Source: Chloroflexota bacterium
GTDB lineage: Bacteria > Chloroflexota > Dehalococcoidia > UBA2979
Length of the DNA: 64,000 bases
NCBI GenBank assembly: GCA_003228125.1
Contig: QGNP01000001.1
Location: 1-64,000, forward strand
Direction: 5' to 3'
The position numbers were made by a program, and so were the translations under genes. How positions within the stretch are numbered: position 1 is the stretch's first letter; every line of letters begins with the position of its first letter. Of the stretch, positions 38,513-48,204 are shown piece after piece. A model generated the notes under the pieces. That model saw only the letters and a list, made by a program, of their open reading frames with translations, was not told the origin of the DNA and did no database searches.

Positions 38513-40041
38513 TGAACAAAACTTTACGTGTTGCAGTAAAAACTACGCCTACAATTTTTGATGTTGAACAACCTGCTGGCTTTGGTGACGATCTAGGGTC
38601 AGATTTATTTGGCAGTTTTTATGATCAATTAGTTTCTCCATCGACTTATTTTGACCCTAAGGGTTTTTCCCGATTAGATTGGCATAATTTGAAAAATGTC
38701 TTAGCAGAGAAATGGTGGTTTGCTGATGATAAATTGGCATGTTATTTTCAAATTAGAAAAAATATCATGAGTAAAGATGGCAATGAATTAACAGCTGATT
38801 CTGTGCTCTGGGGGTGGGAAAGAGCTTTTGCATTACGTGATGTTGGTAAATGGGTTGCACGTCTTGGGTCAGTACAAGAATTTGAGAATATAGAAGTTGT
38901 TGATAAATATGTAATTAAATTTAACTTAACTTCACCTAATCCAGCTTTACCACGATTAATGTGCCAGAATGCTCCTTCAGTTTATGACATTGAAATTTTG
39001 AAAAATAAATTAACCAAAGATGATCCATGGGGTAAAAATATAATATCATCGGAATCTTTTGGCTTTGGTCCATATATCTTTAGTTCTGTTACCAATGATA
39101 CAGTGTCAATAAAGTCACATGAAAATTATTGGCAAGGAGCGCCATCTATAAAAAATATCGATATGATACGTTATGACGATCATCAAAAATCAATAGATGC
39201 TCTTATGTCAGGTGAGATTGATCTTATGCCCGGAGTTTTAGATAAAGATCTTAGTACAATTGCTAAAAATAATAATCTTACAGTTAATATGAATGCGATG
39301 CATGCAGGAATGTTTTTACATCTTGATCCTGAATTTCCCCCATTAAATGACATTAAAGTTAGGCAAGCTTTTGCCCATGCTATTCCAATTGATGATGTTA
39401 TTGGACAGATTTATCAAGGCAATGTAGATCGATGGAATAGTTTTGTTAAAATTGAAAGTCCTGGCTACGATCACTCTACATGGCCATATGAATATAATAT
39501 TAAAAAAGCAGTGCAATTGCTTCACTCATCATCTGCTCCAGATGGCTTTGAAGCAGATTTTTATGTATTTCCTGGTGATGGTTTTTTTGAATCTGCAAAA
39601 TTTATTGCTAATTCTTTATCAGAAATAGGTATTAAATTAAATATTTTATCAGGTGATGATGTTACTGATAGAAACAAACAAATGAGAGAAGAAGGACATG
39701 TTGCTCCAATTATGATGCGAGGAAGCACAGATGGTAGGGGGATGCGAGTTGCTGATCCAATGTACGCTTTTTATCATGATTTTGGACCTGGGCGCATGCG
39801 GTTATTTCCATTTAGATATCACAATGAAGAATTTTTTAATGAATTGGCAAAATTGCCTCAAGTTGGACATGGACAACAATGGGTGCAGCAAGTAAAAAAA
39901 TTACAAATACTATTGAATCAAGATGCTGTCATGATTCCTATATGTAATCAAATTTATAAGATTGCCCATACAGTAAACATTGATGGTTGCAGACAACTAC
40001 CTGACAATCGTTTGCCTTTTGGTGATATGCATTGGAAATAA
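38512..40041 (+). CDS. ABC-type peptide/nickel substrate-binding-protein family (SBP_bac_5), no evident signal peptide
   Basis: FQIRKNIMSKDGNELTADSVLWGWERAF, FGPYIFSS...ENYWQGAPSIKNIDMIRYDD, PPLNDIKVRQAFAHAIPIDDV. Confidence 0.82.
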   Translation: MNKTLRVAVKTTPTIFDVEQPAGFGDDLGSDLFGSFYDQLVSPSTYFDPKGFSRLDWHNLKNVLAEKWWFADDKLACYFQIRKNIMSKDGNELTADSVLWGWERAFALRDVGKWVARLGSVQEFENIEVVDKYVIKFNLTSPNPALPRLMCQNAPSVYDIEILKNKLTKDDPWGKNIISSESFGFGPYIFSSVTNDTVSIKSHENYWQGAPSIKNIDMIRYDDHQKSIDALMSGEIDLMPGVLDKDLSTIAKNNNLTVNMNAMHAGMFLHLDPEFPPLNDIKVRQAFAHAIPIDDVIGQIYQGNVDRWNSFVKIESPGYDHSTWPYEYNIKKAVQLLHSSSAPDGFEADFYVFPGDGFFESAKFIANSLSEIGIKLNILSGDDVTDRNKQMREEGHVAPIMMRGSTDGRGMRVADPMYAFYHDFGPGRMRLFPFRYHNEEFFNELAKLPQVGHGQQWVQQVKKLQILLNQDAVMIPICNQIYKIAHTVNIDGCRQLPDNRLPFGDMHWK

Positions 40042-40050
40042 TTGATTCAT

Positions 40051-40845
40051 TTATCCAAAAGTAATTTTTAATTCATGACGATATATTTTGTTCCAGTAAG
40101 GAATAACGAATTTATTAACAAATTCTTTGTGCTCTTTGCTATTTCTGTAATTGTCTAGATCTTCTTGGTTTTTAAATTCAGCGATGAAACCAAAATTTGG
40201 TGCTTCGTTAATTTTTTCATAAGGCAATGGCCCTGTACCTCTTGGAACTAATCTATCTTCATGTACTAAGCACTCACTGCCATTAGTACCTAAAAATTTT
40301 CTTCCAAAAGATAGGTAGCCTATATTTGGTATTGTATCTTTAAATTTTTTCATTTCTTGAAACATTTTAGTCACAATTTTTTCAGGAACATCTTCATTCA
40401 TTTCCCATAAAACCATATGCAATATTGATGCTTCTCCAAAAATACTAGAGTTTTGAAAAGTAAAGGCTGATTCATGTAAAAAATCTGTTGCTAAGTATTT
40501 TGACCACATTGTGGCACATACATCCCATGCAAAACCTGATTTTCCATGGGATGCTTGAGGATTATCATGTGCTTCAGAAGAGATATATCGTTTATATGAT
40601 TCTTCATCTTGAAAATCCATTATAAAAAAAGAATTGTAAGCTGGGGCAATTTTCTTAAAGCCATCAGAATCTTTAATAAAAACCCCACTTTGCGACTCTT
40701 CTTTTTTTTCATTAGGCAGTAAATAGCCATATATCATCTTTTTCATATCATTGGCATTTTCATTCTGCATTCTTTGCATGCCTGATTCTATCAAATCTCT
40801 TTTTGCTTGATTATTTTCATCCCATAGCAATATGTGAAAAAACAT
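40051..40845 (-). CDS. Protein with one clear and one possible Dabb-like (dimeric alpha/beta barrel) domain
   Basis: C-terminal half ILHMVLWEMNEDVPEKIVTKMFQEMKKFKDTIPNIGYLSFGRKF...FGFIAEFKNQEDLDNYRNSKEHKEFV; N-terminal half MFFHILLWDENNQAKRDLIE...FFIMDFQDEESYKRYISSEAH. Confidence 0.65.
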   Translation of the reverse strand: MFFHILLWDENNQAKRDLIESGMQRMQNENANDMKKMIYGYLLPNEKKEESQSGVFIKDSDGFKKIAPAYNSFFIMDFQDEESYKRYISSEAHDNPQASHGKSGFAWDVCATMWSKYLATDFLHESAFTFQNSSIFGEASILHMVLWEMNEDVPEKIVTKMFQEMKKFKDTIPNIGYLSFGRKFLGTNGSECLVHEDRLVPRGTGPLPYEKINEAPNFGFIAEFKNQEDLDNYRNSKEHKEFVNKFVIPYWNKIYRHELKITFG

Positions 40846-40857
40846 TATTTTCCTTAA

Positions 40858-41223
40858 TTAAACTTTTCTTCCAGGGGGAACGTACTCATTTAACAATTTA
40901 CCTGATATTTGCTCAACATTCAAATTGTTAGTAAAATTATTTAATTCAAATAATTGCACATTAATTGAATTAATCATGCTGTATGCTTCATCTTTTAACT
41001 CATTGTTCCATCGATCGCTTTCAAAAAATGCTTTGTATTGTATCGCTTGTTCTTTTGTATCTTGAAATGTTCTTATCCAAATAAAATTATCTTTTTCAAA
41101 TTTATAATCTATAATATGCATATTTAATGATTTCATCATTGGCAGTGATTTTTTTTCAAACCAATATAAAAAATTATCTTTCTCAATTGGTTTAATAGCG
41201 TATGTTCTAAATTCAATTAACAT
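40858..41223 (-). CDS. NIPSNAP-family-like protein
   Basis: MLIEFRTYAIKPIEKDNFLYWFEKKSLPMMKSLNMHIIDYKFEKDNFIWIRTFQDTKEQ. Confidence 0.7.
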   Translation of the reverse strand: MLIEFRTYAIKPIEKDNFLYWFEKKSLPMMKSLNMHIIDYKFEKDNFIWIRTFQDTKEQAIQYKAFFESDRWNNELKDEAYSMINSINVQLFELNNFTNNLNVEQISGKLLNEYVPPGRKV

Positions 41224-41242
41224 AATTAATTCCTAATTTTTT

Positions 41243-42082
41243 TTATTTAGAGACGAATTCCATAATAGCTTGCATCCATTTATTTGGATCTTGATTATGC
41301 GTGAACATCCCCTGAGATATATTTTTATTTGTATTTAGTTGCACTAATAAACTAGTTTTTAACGCATCAGATATTTTTTTACCCACGTTCAGTAATTTAC
41401 TTTCAGTCCCATATATTAATAAAGTAGGAACTTTTATTTTTGCTCCATTTTCTACTGAATCATAAGAGCAAAGTGCATAAGGCCCCGCACCTTCCCATCC
41501 CATATTCCCATAAATTTCACACCCATCTGCAGAATTGACTATAAGAGTATCAATGAATTTTTGAGTTATCATTTTGATATCTGCATGTTCATGATTGCCT
41601 CCTGATTTTTCCCAGAGTTTAATGAGATGTCCTCCATTTTCTTCTGCTGGATAATAGCTATGAATTTTTGATTGTAATTCAATTCCTTCTGGATTAGCGT
41701 AATTACCTACTTCATCGAGAATCAGATGATCAATTCTTTCTTGATTATTAATTGCAACTTCAATAGCTATAATTCCACCAGTATGTGTTCCAAATAAATC
41801 AAAGTTATCAATTGCTAAGCCATCTAGAAACCATTGCACTGATTGGGCATATTCTTGTATGGTTGTATAAGGTTTATGAGGCTTAGATGATTCTCCATAA
41901 CCGATTGTAGTCATTGCTATTAATCTACGATTTTTAGGGAAAAGAGAAAAATAGTTTGCAAAATAAGCAGATGAAACTGGAGTAGCATGCATAAAGATAA
42001 TTGGCTTTCCTTCACCGATTTCTCTGTATTCAATTTGTCCATCAGGAGTATTAACAAATCCTCTTTTAATATTCATTAGCAT
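41243..42082 (-). CDS. Alpha/beta hydrolase
   Basis: GEGKPIIFMHATPVSSAYFANYFS, DLFGTHTGGIIAIEVAINN (Thr where the nucleophile-elbow Ser is usual), VPTLLIYGTES. Confidence 0.82.
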   Translation of the reverse strand: MLMNIKRGFVNTPDGQIEYREIGEGKPIIFMHATPVSSAYFANYFSLFPKNRRLIAMTTIGYGESSKPHKPYTTIQEYAQSVQWFLDGLAIDNFDLFGTHTGGIIAIEVAINNQERIDHLILDEVGNYANPEGIELQSKIHSYYPAEENGGHLIKLWEKSGGNHEHADIKMITQKFIDTLIVNSADGCEIYGNMGWEGAGPYALCSYDSVENGAKIKVPTLLIYGTESKLLNVGKKISDALKTSLLVQLNTNKNISQGMFTHNQDPNKWMQAIMEFVSK

Positions 42083-42109
42083 CCTTAATATAAAAAATTG
42101 TTATTTATA

Positions 42110-43291
42110 TTATAACCTAAAATCTTTTTTATTATTTATTAAACTGAAATCAGCGATAGTCTCTAGTGCTCTAGATTCAATAGGAGGGTTGATTAGACCT
42201 GAACGAGCATCTCTAAATAATCTTTCAAATTCATGATTTTTTTCTAAAGCTATTCCACCAACAAGGCGCATCACTTTATCTGTAACAAATACAGCTGTTT
42301 CAGTAGCTTCTCTTTTTGCTGCTACTATATAGGGGTATATTTCTTTTCGTGGTATTTTTTTATCTTCCCATGATTGTGTAATATTGATTAAAAAACTTTT
42401 TGCAATCATAATTCTTGATTCTATTTCCCCAAGTTGATATTTAATAAAAGGTATTTCAGAAATTGATTTTTCATATCCAGACGGCCTCCTATTTTGTAAA
42501 AATACTATAAGTTTATTCCTGGCTTCAATTGCTATTCCCATACTTGTTGCAGCGATAATCAAAGGAAACCAAGCATTAATTGGGATTTTTTCATATTTTT
42601 TTGATTTTCCATGTTCATAGAGTATGTCTGTTTTTTTAATTAATACATTTTTAAAAATTACTTCATGAGATTCTGTCGAACGCATGCCTAATCCATTCCA
42701 ATTTTTGTTTATTGAAATACCCGGACTATTTGTTCGTATGAGCACTCTGCATAGTCTATTAGTTTCTTTGTTTATTGCATAAACAACCATAAATGTTAAA
42801 CCTGTCGATAGTGTTGCCCAATTTTTTTTACCATTTAGTCTCAATTTATTTAAACTATCAATGGAAATTTCTGTAGTAGGCAGACCTCCATTTTTTGGAG
42901 AACCTAACTCAGCTTCTGATGCAATATTATTTATTAACAGACCATTTTGAACAATACTTGTAAATATTGATTCTCTTTGTTTTTTTGACCAAAGAAAATT
43001 TTCTGATTCATAACCACATACTATAGTATGCATTCCAATGCCCAGTGCAGTCGATGCGTCGCCTTTTGCAAGTTCTAATTGAGCCAATATAATTGTAGGC
43101 ATGCTAATGTTTAGCCCACCTAATGATTTAGGAATTGCCAAAGTTAAATATTTTTTCTTAATTAATAAAGTAAAGTTTTGTTCTTGAAATTGTGGATTTT
43201 CGTCGTAATACAATGCCTTTTTTTTTATTGTTTTAGAGATTATTCTAGCGATGTTAAGTATTTTTTCTTCTTCAAGTTCTTGTTTATTCAT
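42110..43291 (-). CDS. Acyl-CoA dehydrogenase family protein
   Basis: IPKSLGGLNISMPTIILAQLELAKGDASTALGIGMH, LNGKKNWATLSTG, AVFVTDKVMRLVGGIALEKNHEFERLFRDARSG. Confidence 0.88.
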   Translation of the reverse strand: MNKQELEEEKILNIARIISKTIKKKALYYDENPQFQEQNFTLLIKKKYLTLAIPKSLGGLNISMPTIILAQLELAKGDASTALGIGMHTIVCGYESENFLWSKKQRESIFTSIVQNGLLINNIASEAELGSPKNGGLPTTEISIDSLNKLRLNGKKNWATLSTGLTFMVVYAINKETNRLCRVLIRTNSPGISINKNWNGLGMRSTESHEVIFKNVLIKKTDILYEHGKSKKYEKIPINAWFPLIIAATSMGIAIEARNKLIVFLQNRRPSGYEKSISEIPFIKYQLGEIESRIMIAKSFLINITQSWEDKKIPRKEIYPYIVAAKREATETAVFVTDKVMRLVGGIALEKNHEFERLFRDARSGLINPPIESRALETIADFSLINNKKDFRL

Positions 43292-43371
43292 TTAATCCTT
43301 ATTGAATAATAAATCGTATAATTTATTATAGTTAATAAATAGCTTCTTGTATATTTTAGGGTATGCTGAAA

Positions 43372-43487
43372 GCAAACCTGTTTTTTTTTGGATGCATACA
43401 ACATGGAAAATTCAATATTTGTTTTAATTACTATAGTAGGGATATCTATAGCAATAGTTGACGTATATTTAAAAAAAACAGGTTTGC
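43372..43487. repeat. 17-bp perfect inverted repeat bracketing the antiporter start codon
   Basis: GCAAACCTGTTTTTTTT (43372-43388) and AAAAAAAACAGGTTTGC (43471-43487). Confidence 0.92.
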
Positions 43488-45226
43488 CAGTCATTATTTT
43501 TTATTTAATCATAGGATTACTTGTAGGTGTTTCAGGATTAAATATTTTAAATTCTCATGGACTAAATGAAATATATTTCTTAGCAATTGAAATTATGGTA
43601 GCTTTAATTGTTTTTGAAGGTGCTTTTGCAATTAATATAGAATCTCTAAAGAGGGTGAGTAGTGTTGTCAGAAAACTAATCTCTATTGGTTTTCTAGTTA
43701 CATTTTTTGCCTCGTCTTTTGTTGTGTATTTATCTGGTTTATTAGATCTTCAAACATCTTTCATTGTAGGCTCACTAGTGACTGTATCTGGCCCAACTGT
43801 AATAAGCCCTTTGGTTAAAAGAGCATCATTAAATGAAAAAGTTAAAGCAGTTTTGATTGGTGAATCAATACTAATCGATCCTATTGGTGCAATTTTTGCT
43901 ATTTTTGTATTGGACATTGTACTTTCAGGCATACATGCGGATCCTATTTTTTGGATATTTTCTAGAGTAATTATTGGTATTTTGTTTGGACTTATTGCTA
44001 GTTTAATAATGTGGTTGTGCTTAAGAATTAGCAAAAAATTTGAAAAAGATGAAATATTATTATTGTTAGTTGGCTCAGCAGTTGCAACGTTTTCTTTTTC
44101 AGAAATTATTGCTGATGGATCAGGCCTTTTAAGCGTAGTTACACTGGGAGTAATGCTTTCAGGAATGGACATACCATCTAAAAAAGAAGTTCAAAAAACT
44201 CAAGACATCTTTGTTCGAATATCTATTGCTGGAGTTTTTATATTAGCAAGTGCTGTCGTTGATCTTAATGTTGTTATTGCTCTATGGCCAAAGGGGTTTA
44301 TTGTTATAGGATTAATTGTATTATTGATTCGACCATTATGTGTATTGATTTCATCATATCAATCAAGTTTATCTATTAAAGAAAAGGCATATATTTCTTT
44401 AGTTTCACCAAGGGGCGTTGTGGCTGCAGCGCTAGCAGCATTTGCTGGTGAAAAAATATCTTCCGATGATGGGGCTATCGTAGTTGCATTAGTTTTTTTA
44501 ATTATTGTTATAACTGTAGTTTCACAATTTTCATATGCAGGGTTATTATCTAGATTGTTAGGAGTTGAATCGATGAAAGCATTAATTTCTGGAAATGGAG
44601 AAATATCTAAAAGGATTGCCGATGAGCTATCATCTAATGGTTATCAAGTTTTAGTTATTTTATCTAATGAAGAAGATGGTTATTTTGATAATAGTGATGA
44701 AAAAATAAAAATTTATAAAGGCTCAGCTGCAGATGAAAAGTTTATTCATTCACTCAACTTACGTGAAGTAAATATTGTAGCTGGTGTTTCTGATAGTGAT
44801 GAAAATAATTTATTATTTATACAAATTGTTAAGACTATTAAACCTGACGTAAAATCGTATGCTCTTGTTAATACATTAGATTCTATTACAGCCTTTGAAT
44901 CTTTAGGCATTAAGGCAATTAAGAAAGCAGATGCTGCAGCTAGTTCATTACTTGAATTAATGGGTAATCCTTCAATTCATAATGTTATTGGAGGCGAGGG
45001 TGAGCCTAGATTAGTTTTAGAAGTAGAAGTAGCAAGAGGGATTAAAGGTAAAAAAGTTAAATCTCTTTCTTTGCCAAATGGCGTACTAGTAATTTTGATA
45101 CATAGAAAAGATGATGAGGTTGTACCAAGAGGAGAAACTGTTCTTCAAAATGGTGACAAACTTTTATTGTTTGGCAGATCTACTAATGTTAATTTAGCTA
45201 GAGACATGTTGTTGCAATTTAATTAA
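43388..45226 (+). CDS. Cation/proton antiporter with C-terminal TrkA-N/TrkA-C regulatory domains
   Basis: Polytopic; GSLVTVSGPTVISPLVKRASLNEKVKAVLIGESILIDPIGAIFAIFVL; ISLVSPRGVVAAALAAF; soluble ALISGNGEISKRIADELSSNGYQVLVI. ATG at 43403 is the likelier start. Confidence 0.9.
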   Translation: MDAYNMENSIFVLITIVGISIAIVDVYLKKTGLPVIIFYLIIGLLVGVSGLNILNSHGLNEIYFLAIEIMVALIVFEGAFAINIESLKRVSSVVRKLISIGFLVTFFASSFVVYLSGLLDLQTSFIVGSLVTVSGPTVISPLVKRASLNEKVKAVLIGESILIDPIGAIFAIFVLDIVLSGIHADPIFWIFSRVIIGILFGLIASLIMWLCLRISKKFEKDEILLLLVGSAVATFSFSEIIADGSGLLSVVTLGVMLSGMDIPSKKEVQKTQDIFVRISIAGVFILASAVVDLNVVIALWPKGFIVIGLIVLLIRPLCVLISSYQSSLSIKEKAYISLVSPRGVVAAALAAFAGEKISSDDGAIVVALVFLIIVITVVSQFSYAGLLSRLLGVESMKALISGNGEISKRIADELSSNGYQVLVILSNEEDGYFDNSDEKIKIYKGSAADEKFIHSLNLREVNIVAGVSDSDENNLLFIQIVKTIKPDVKSYALVNTLDSITAFESLGIKAIKKADAAASSLLELMGNPSIHNVIGGEGEPRLVLEVEVARGIKGKKVKSLSLPNGVLVILIHRKDDEVVPRGETVLQNGDKLLLFGRSTNVNLARDMLLQFN

Positions 45227-45235
45227 GGTTTCTAA

Positions 45236-45988
45236 ATGTTAAATCCAAGCTATAAAGAAATTAATTTTTTTTATTCTAATTTTTCTCGACCTTATTTAAT
45301 TTCTAATATGATTATTTCTTCAGATGGTAATGCCTTGTTTACAGATGAAGATAATAATGGCCTAGGATCTGATGTTGATAGAAGATTGATGAGTGAATTA
45401 CGTTTTCATGCAGATGTTGTAATTAATGGAGCTGAAACACTAAGAGTTTGTGGTTCATCGTCATTGATTAAAGAAAAAGAACTGGTGAAACAAAGAGTTT
45501 CTAATGGAAAATCTGCTCACCCTATTGCTTCTGTTGTAACAAATAGTGGTAATTTGCCTCTAAATAATCGTTTTTTTACTTCTGATGCGTTTGATTCTAT
45601 AATTTTTCTTGGTGATGAAGCAGATCAAAGTGTGCTTAATTTTTTATCAAATTATTGTGAGGAAATTGTTAGTGTACCGAAAGATAATAGAGCAAGATTT
45701 ATTCTTAATTATTTGTATGAAAATTACTCATCAAAAATTATTTTATTAGAAGGAGGCCCAAGTATTAATGGATTATTTTTTGAAAATAATTTAATTGATG
45801 AATATTTTATTACAATTAGTCCTGAAATTTTTATTCCTCAAAACTCTTTTACAACAATTAATCCTAGTAAATATTTAGGCATATACAAGCAAGATTTAAT
45901 CTTAGTTTCGGTACAACACTCTGATGAATCAGGAGAGGTTTTTTTAAGATATAAAAGAAAAAATAAATTTAAAGTTATTAAATCATAA
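45236..45988 (+). CDS. RibD C-terminal/dihydrofolate-reductase-fold pyrimidine-reductase-like protein
   Basis: RPYLISNMIISSDGNALFTDED...LRFHADVVINGAETLRV...IILLEGGPSINGLFFENNLIDEYFITISPEI. Confidence 0.82.
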   Translation: MLNPSYKEINFFYSNFSRPYLISNMIISSDGNALFTDEDNNGLGSDVDRRLMSELRFHADVVINGAETLRVCGSSSLIKEKELVKQRVSNGKSAHPIASVVTNSGNLPLNNRFFTSDAFDSIIFLGDEADQSVLNFLSNYCEEIVSVPKDNRARFILNYLYENYSSKIILLEGGPSINGLFFENNLIDEYFITISPEIFIPQNSFTTINPSKYLGIYKQDLILVSVQHSDESGEVFLRYKRKNKFKVIKS

Positions 45989-46000
45989 GGAGTCTTTATA

Positions 46001-47404
46001 ATGAACAATAATACGAATCTTACTAATGATGCTATTGATTTTTTTGAACGTGCGGAATTTAATGATTTTACTCCTGACATGATTCATATGGCAAAAAGAT
46101 GTTTTATGGATGGACTTGCAGTAATTATTGCCGGTACTGAACAGCCAGCTTTAGTAATTATGGAAAAAATGTATGCAAGATTACCATATCCTGATGAATC
46201 ACGAATACTTGGTAAAAGTTCAATTAGCATGCCAGTTGAAATGGCAGCTAGATGGAATGGTTTAGCTGGGCATGCTATGGATTGGGATGATACTCAATTA
46301 TCAAAGGGAGCAGATAGATTGTATGGACTGCTCACTCATCCCACTATTCCTCCTTTAGCATCAGGCATTGCTGTATCTGATAAATTGGGAAATATTTCTG
46401 GTAAAAAATTTATTGAAGCATTTATAATAGGCTTTGAAGTTGAATGTAAATTAAATGAAGTAATTAATCCCGATCATTATGTCAAAGGTTTTCATAGCAG
46501 TGGAACTTTTGGAACTTTTGGCGCTGTTACGACTACTGCAAAATTAATTGGATTAAGTAGTATTCAATATGCTAATGCTCTAGGTATTGCATCATCAATG
46601 GCAGCAGGCATTAGAGTAAATTTTGGTACTATGACTAAGCCTTTGCATGTAGGAAGGGCTGCAGAAAATGGTGTAACTGCTGCTTTATTAGCTCAAGCAG
46701 GATTTACAGCAAATGAAGAATCTATGGATGGCCCGTGGGGCTTTATAAATGTTGCTGGGCAGACAGGAGAACCTGATTTTTCTTTAGCTACATTTGGAGA
46801 ACCATACAGCATCATTGATCCTGGAGTAAGTATTAAGCCCTATCCATCAGGAGTTTTGACACATCCAAGCATGGATGCAATGAAAAAAATTATGGAAGAA
46901 AATGAATTAACTCCAAATGATATTAAATCAGTACAATTATTTGCAGGTCAAAATATTTTAGCACCAATTAGATATGAAGTTGCTAATACTGAGCTCGAAG
47001 GAAAATTTTCAATGGCTTTTCTTTTATCAGCGATTATTATTTCAGGCCAGGCTGGCAAAAAAGAGTTCACAGATGAATATGTTAAATCTCAAGATGTTCA
47101 GGAAATGCAACGAAAGATATCTACTGTCTATGACCCAGAAATTGAAAAATTAGGAGTTGATAAAATAAGATCTAGGATTGAACTAGAAACTCGTAGTGGT
47201 GAAAAATTTAGCATTATTGCTAATGAGAATTATCGTGGAGGTCCTGATAACCCATTGTCTGATAATGAATTGGAAAATAAATTTGAAATTTGTTCTGAAG
47301 GACTATTGGATAATGAGCAAATTATAAAAGCAAAAGCTTTTATATGGAATTTAGAAAAAGAACAAAAGGTTAATAAAATTATAGATCTAGTGAGTTATCA
47401 ATAA
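46001..47404 (+). CDS. MmgE/PrpD family protein
   Basis: RWNGLAGHAMDWDDTQ, FHSSGTFGTFGAVTTTAKLIGLSSIQYANALGIASSMAAGI, KPLHVGRAAENGVTAALLAQAGFTA. Confidence 0.93.
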   Translation: MNNNTNLTNDAIDFFERAEFNDFTPDMIHMAKRCFMDGLAVIIAGTEQPALVIMEKMYARLPYPDESRILGKSSISMPVEMAARWNGLAGHAMDWDDTQLSKGADRLYGLLTHPTIPPLASGIAVSDKLGNISGKKFIEAFIIGFEVECKLNEVINPDHYVKGFHSSGTFGTFGAVTTTAKLIGLSSIQYANALGIASSMAAGIRVNFGTMTKPLHVGRAAENGVTAALLAQAGFTANEESMDGPWGFINVAGQTGEPDFSLATFGEPYSIIDPGVSIKPYPSGVLTHPSMDAMKKIMEENELTPNDIKSVQLFAGQNILAPIRYEVANTELEGKFSMAFLLSAIIISGQAGKKEFTDEYVKSQDVQEMQRKISTVYDPEIEKLGVDKIRSRIELETRSGEKFSIIANENYRGGPDNPLSDNELENKFEICSEGLLDNEQIIKAKAFIWNLEKEQKVNKIIDLVSYQ

Positions 47405-47406
47405 AT

Positions 47407-48204
47407 CTATAATTTTAATTTTTTCTTTATAATATCTTTTAATTTTATTGGTGGAGTTGTAGTCCAAAAATCATTGTTATTATTATCGATTATTTTTTGT
47501 TCATTTATTTTTGATTGCAAAGATTCAATTGTAGTTTTCATAGCATCAACTACTGTCGCTTTTTTATATTTAAATATTTTATTTTTCCAAAGTATTTCTG
47601 CAAAAACCATTTGTCCTGGAATAATTATCTCTGCTCCTTGAAGTATTGCTTTTTCACTTGCTTTATTGAATGCATTAATTAGTTGCTCGGGATCCTGAAA
47701 TGCTTTTATAACATTATTGTAGTCAATATCAATTGCAATTGATGGGATAGCATTATCTGAGAAATTATTAATTTTAATTTGATGATTAATTAGATCAAGT
47801 AAATTTGGATTAAATGCAAGAACAGCAAATTTTTTTTCAACTTTTTGAGCATATTCCATGGATGCTTGACCATATCCTACAACTGGCATGTCTAATAAAC
47901 TATTAATTTCATTGAGTGCTAAATTTTGAATCATTCCAATTGCAAATCCATCAAATTTTTCTTCTTCTGCTCTTAAAGCATTTTTCAATAGCTGATTACT
48001 GAAAACCATACTACTAGATGCATATCTAGTAACTTCTGCCGGACTAGTGTCTTTAAAAAAATTCGGAGGCATACCATTAATAGTAATAGTTGTATGATCA
48101 TCCTCAATAGTTTTTACATGTTCTTGTAGTAATTTTTGATATTCAGGAATTGAACTAATTTCTAAATATCCTTGATACCAAATGTTTATTATTTTTCTTT
48201 TCAT
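47407..48204 (-). CDS. Aspartate/glutamate/hydantoin racemase family protein
   Basis: DGFAIGMIQNLALNEINSLLDMPVVGYGQASMEYAQKVEKKFAVLAFNPNL ... GAEIIIPGQMVFAEIL. Confidence 0.7.
   Translation of the reverse strand: MKRKIINIWYQGYLEISSIPEYQKLLQEHVKTIEDDHTTITINGMPPNFFKDTSPAEVTRYASSSMVFSNQLLKNALRAEEEKFDGFAIGMIQNLALNEINSLLDMPVVGYGQASMEYAQKVEKKFAVLAFNPNLLDLINHQIKINNFSDNAIPSIAIDIDYNNVIKAFQDPEQLINAFNKASEKAILQGAEIIIPGQMVFAEILWKNKIFKYKKATVVDAMKTTIESLQSKINEQKIIDNNNNDFWTTTPPIKLKDIIKKKLKL

Noticed and set aside
43288-43494. 68-aa minus-strand ORF
   Set aside because: Antisense to the antiporter start; exists because of the inverted repeat and the AT-rich leader, no independent support.
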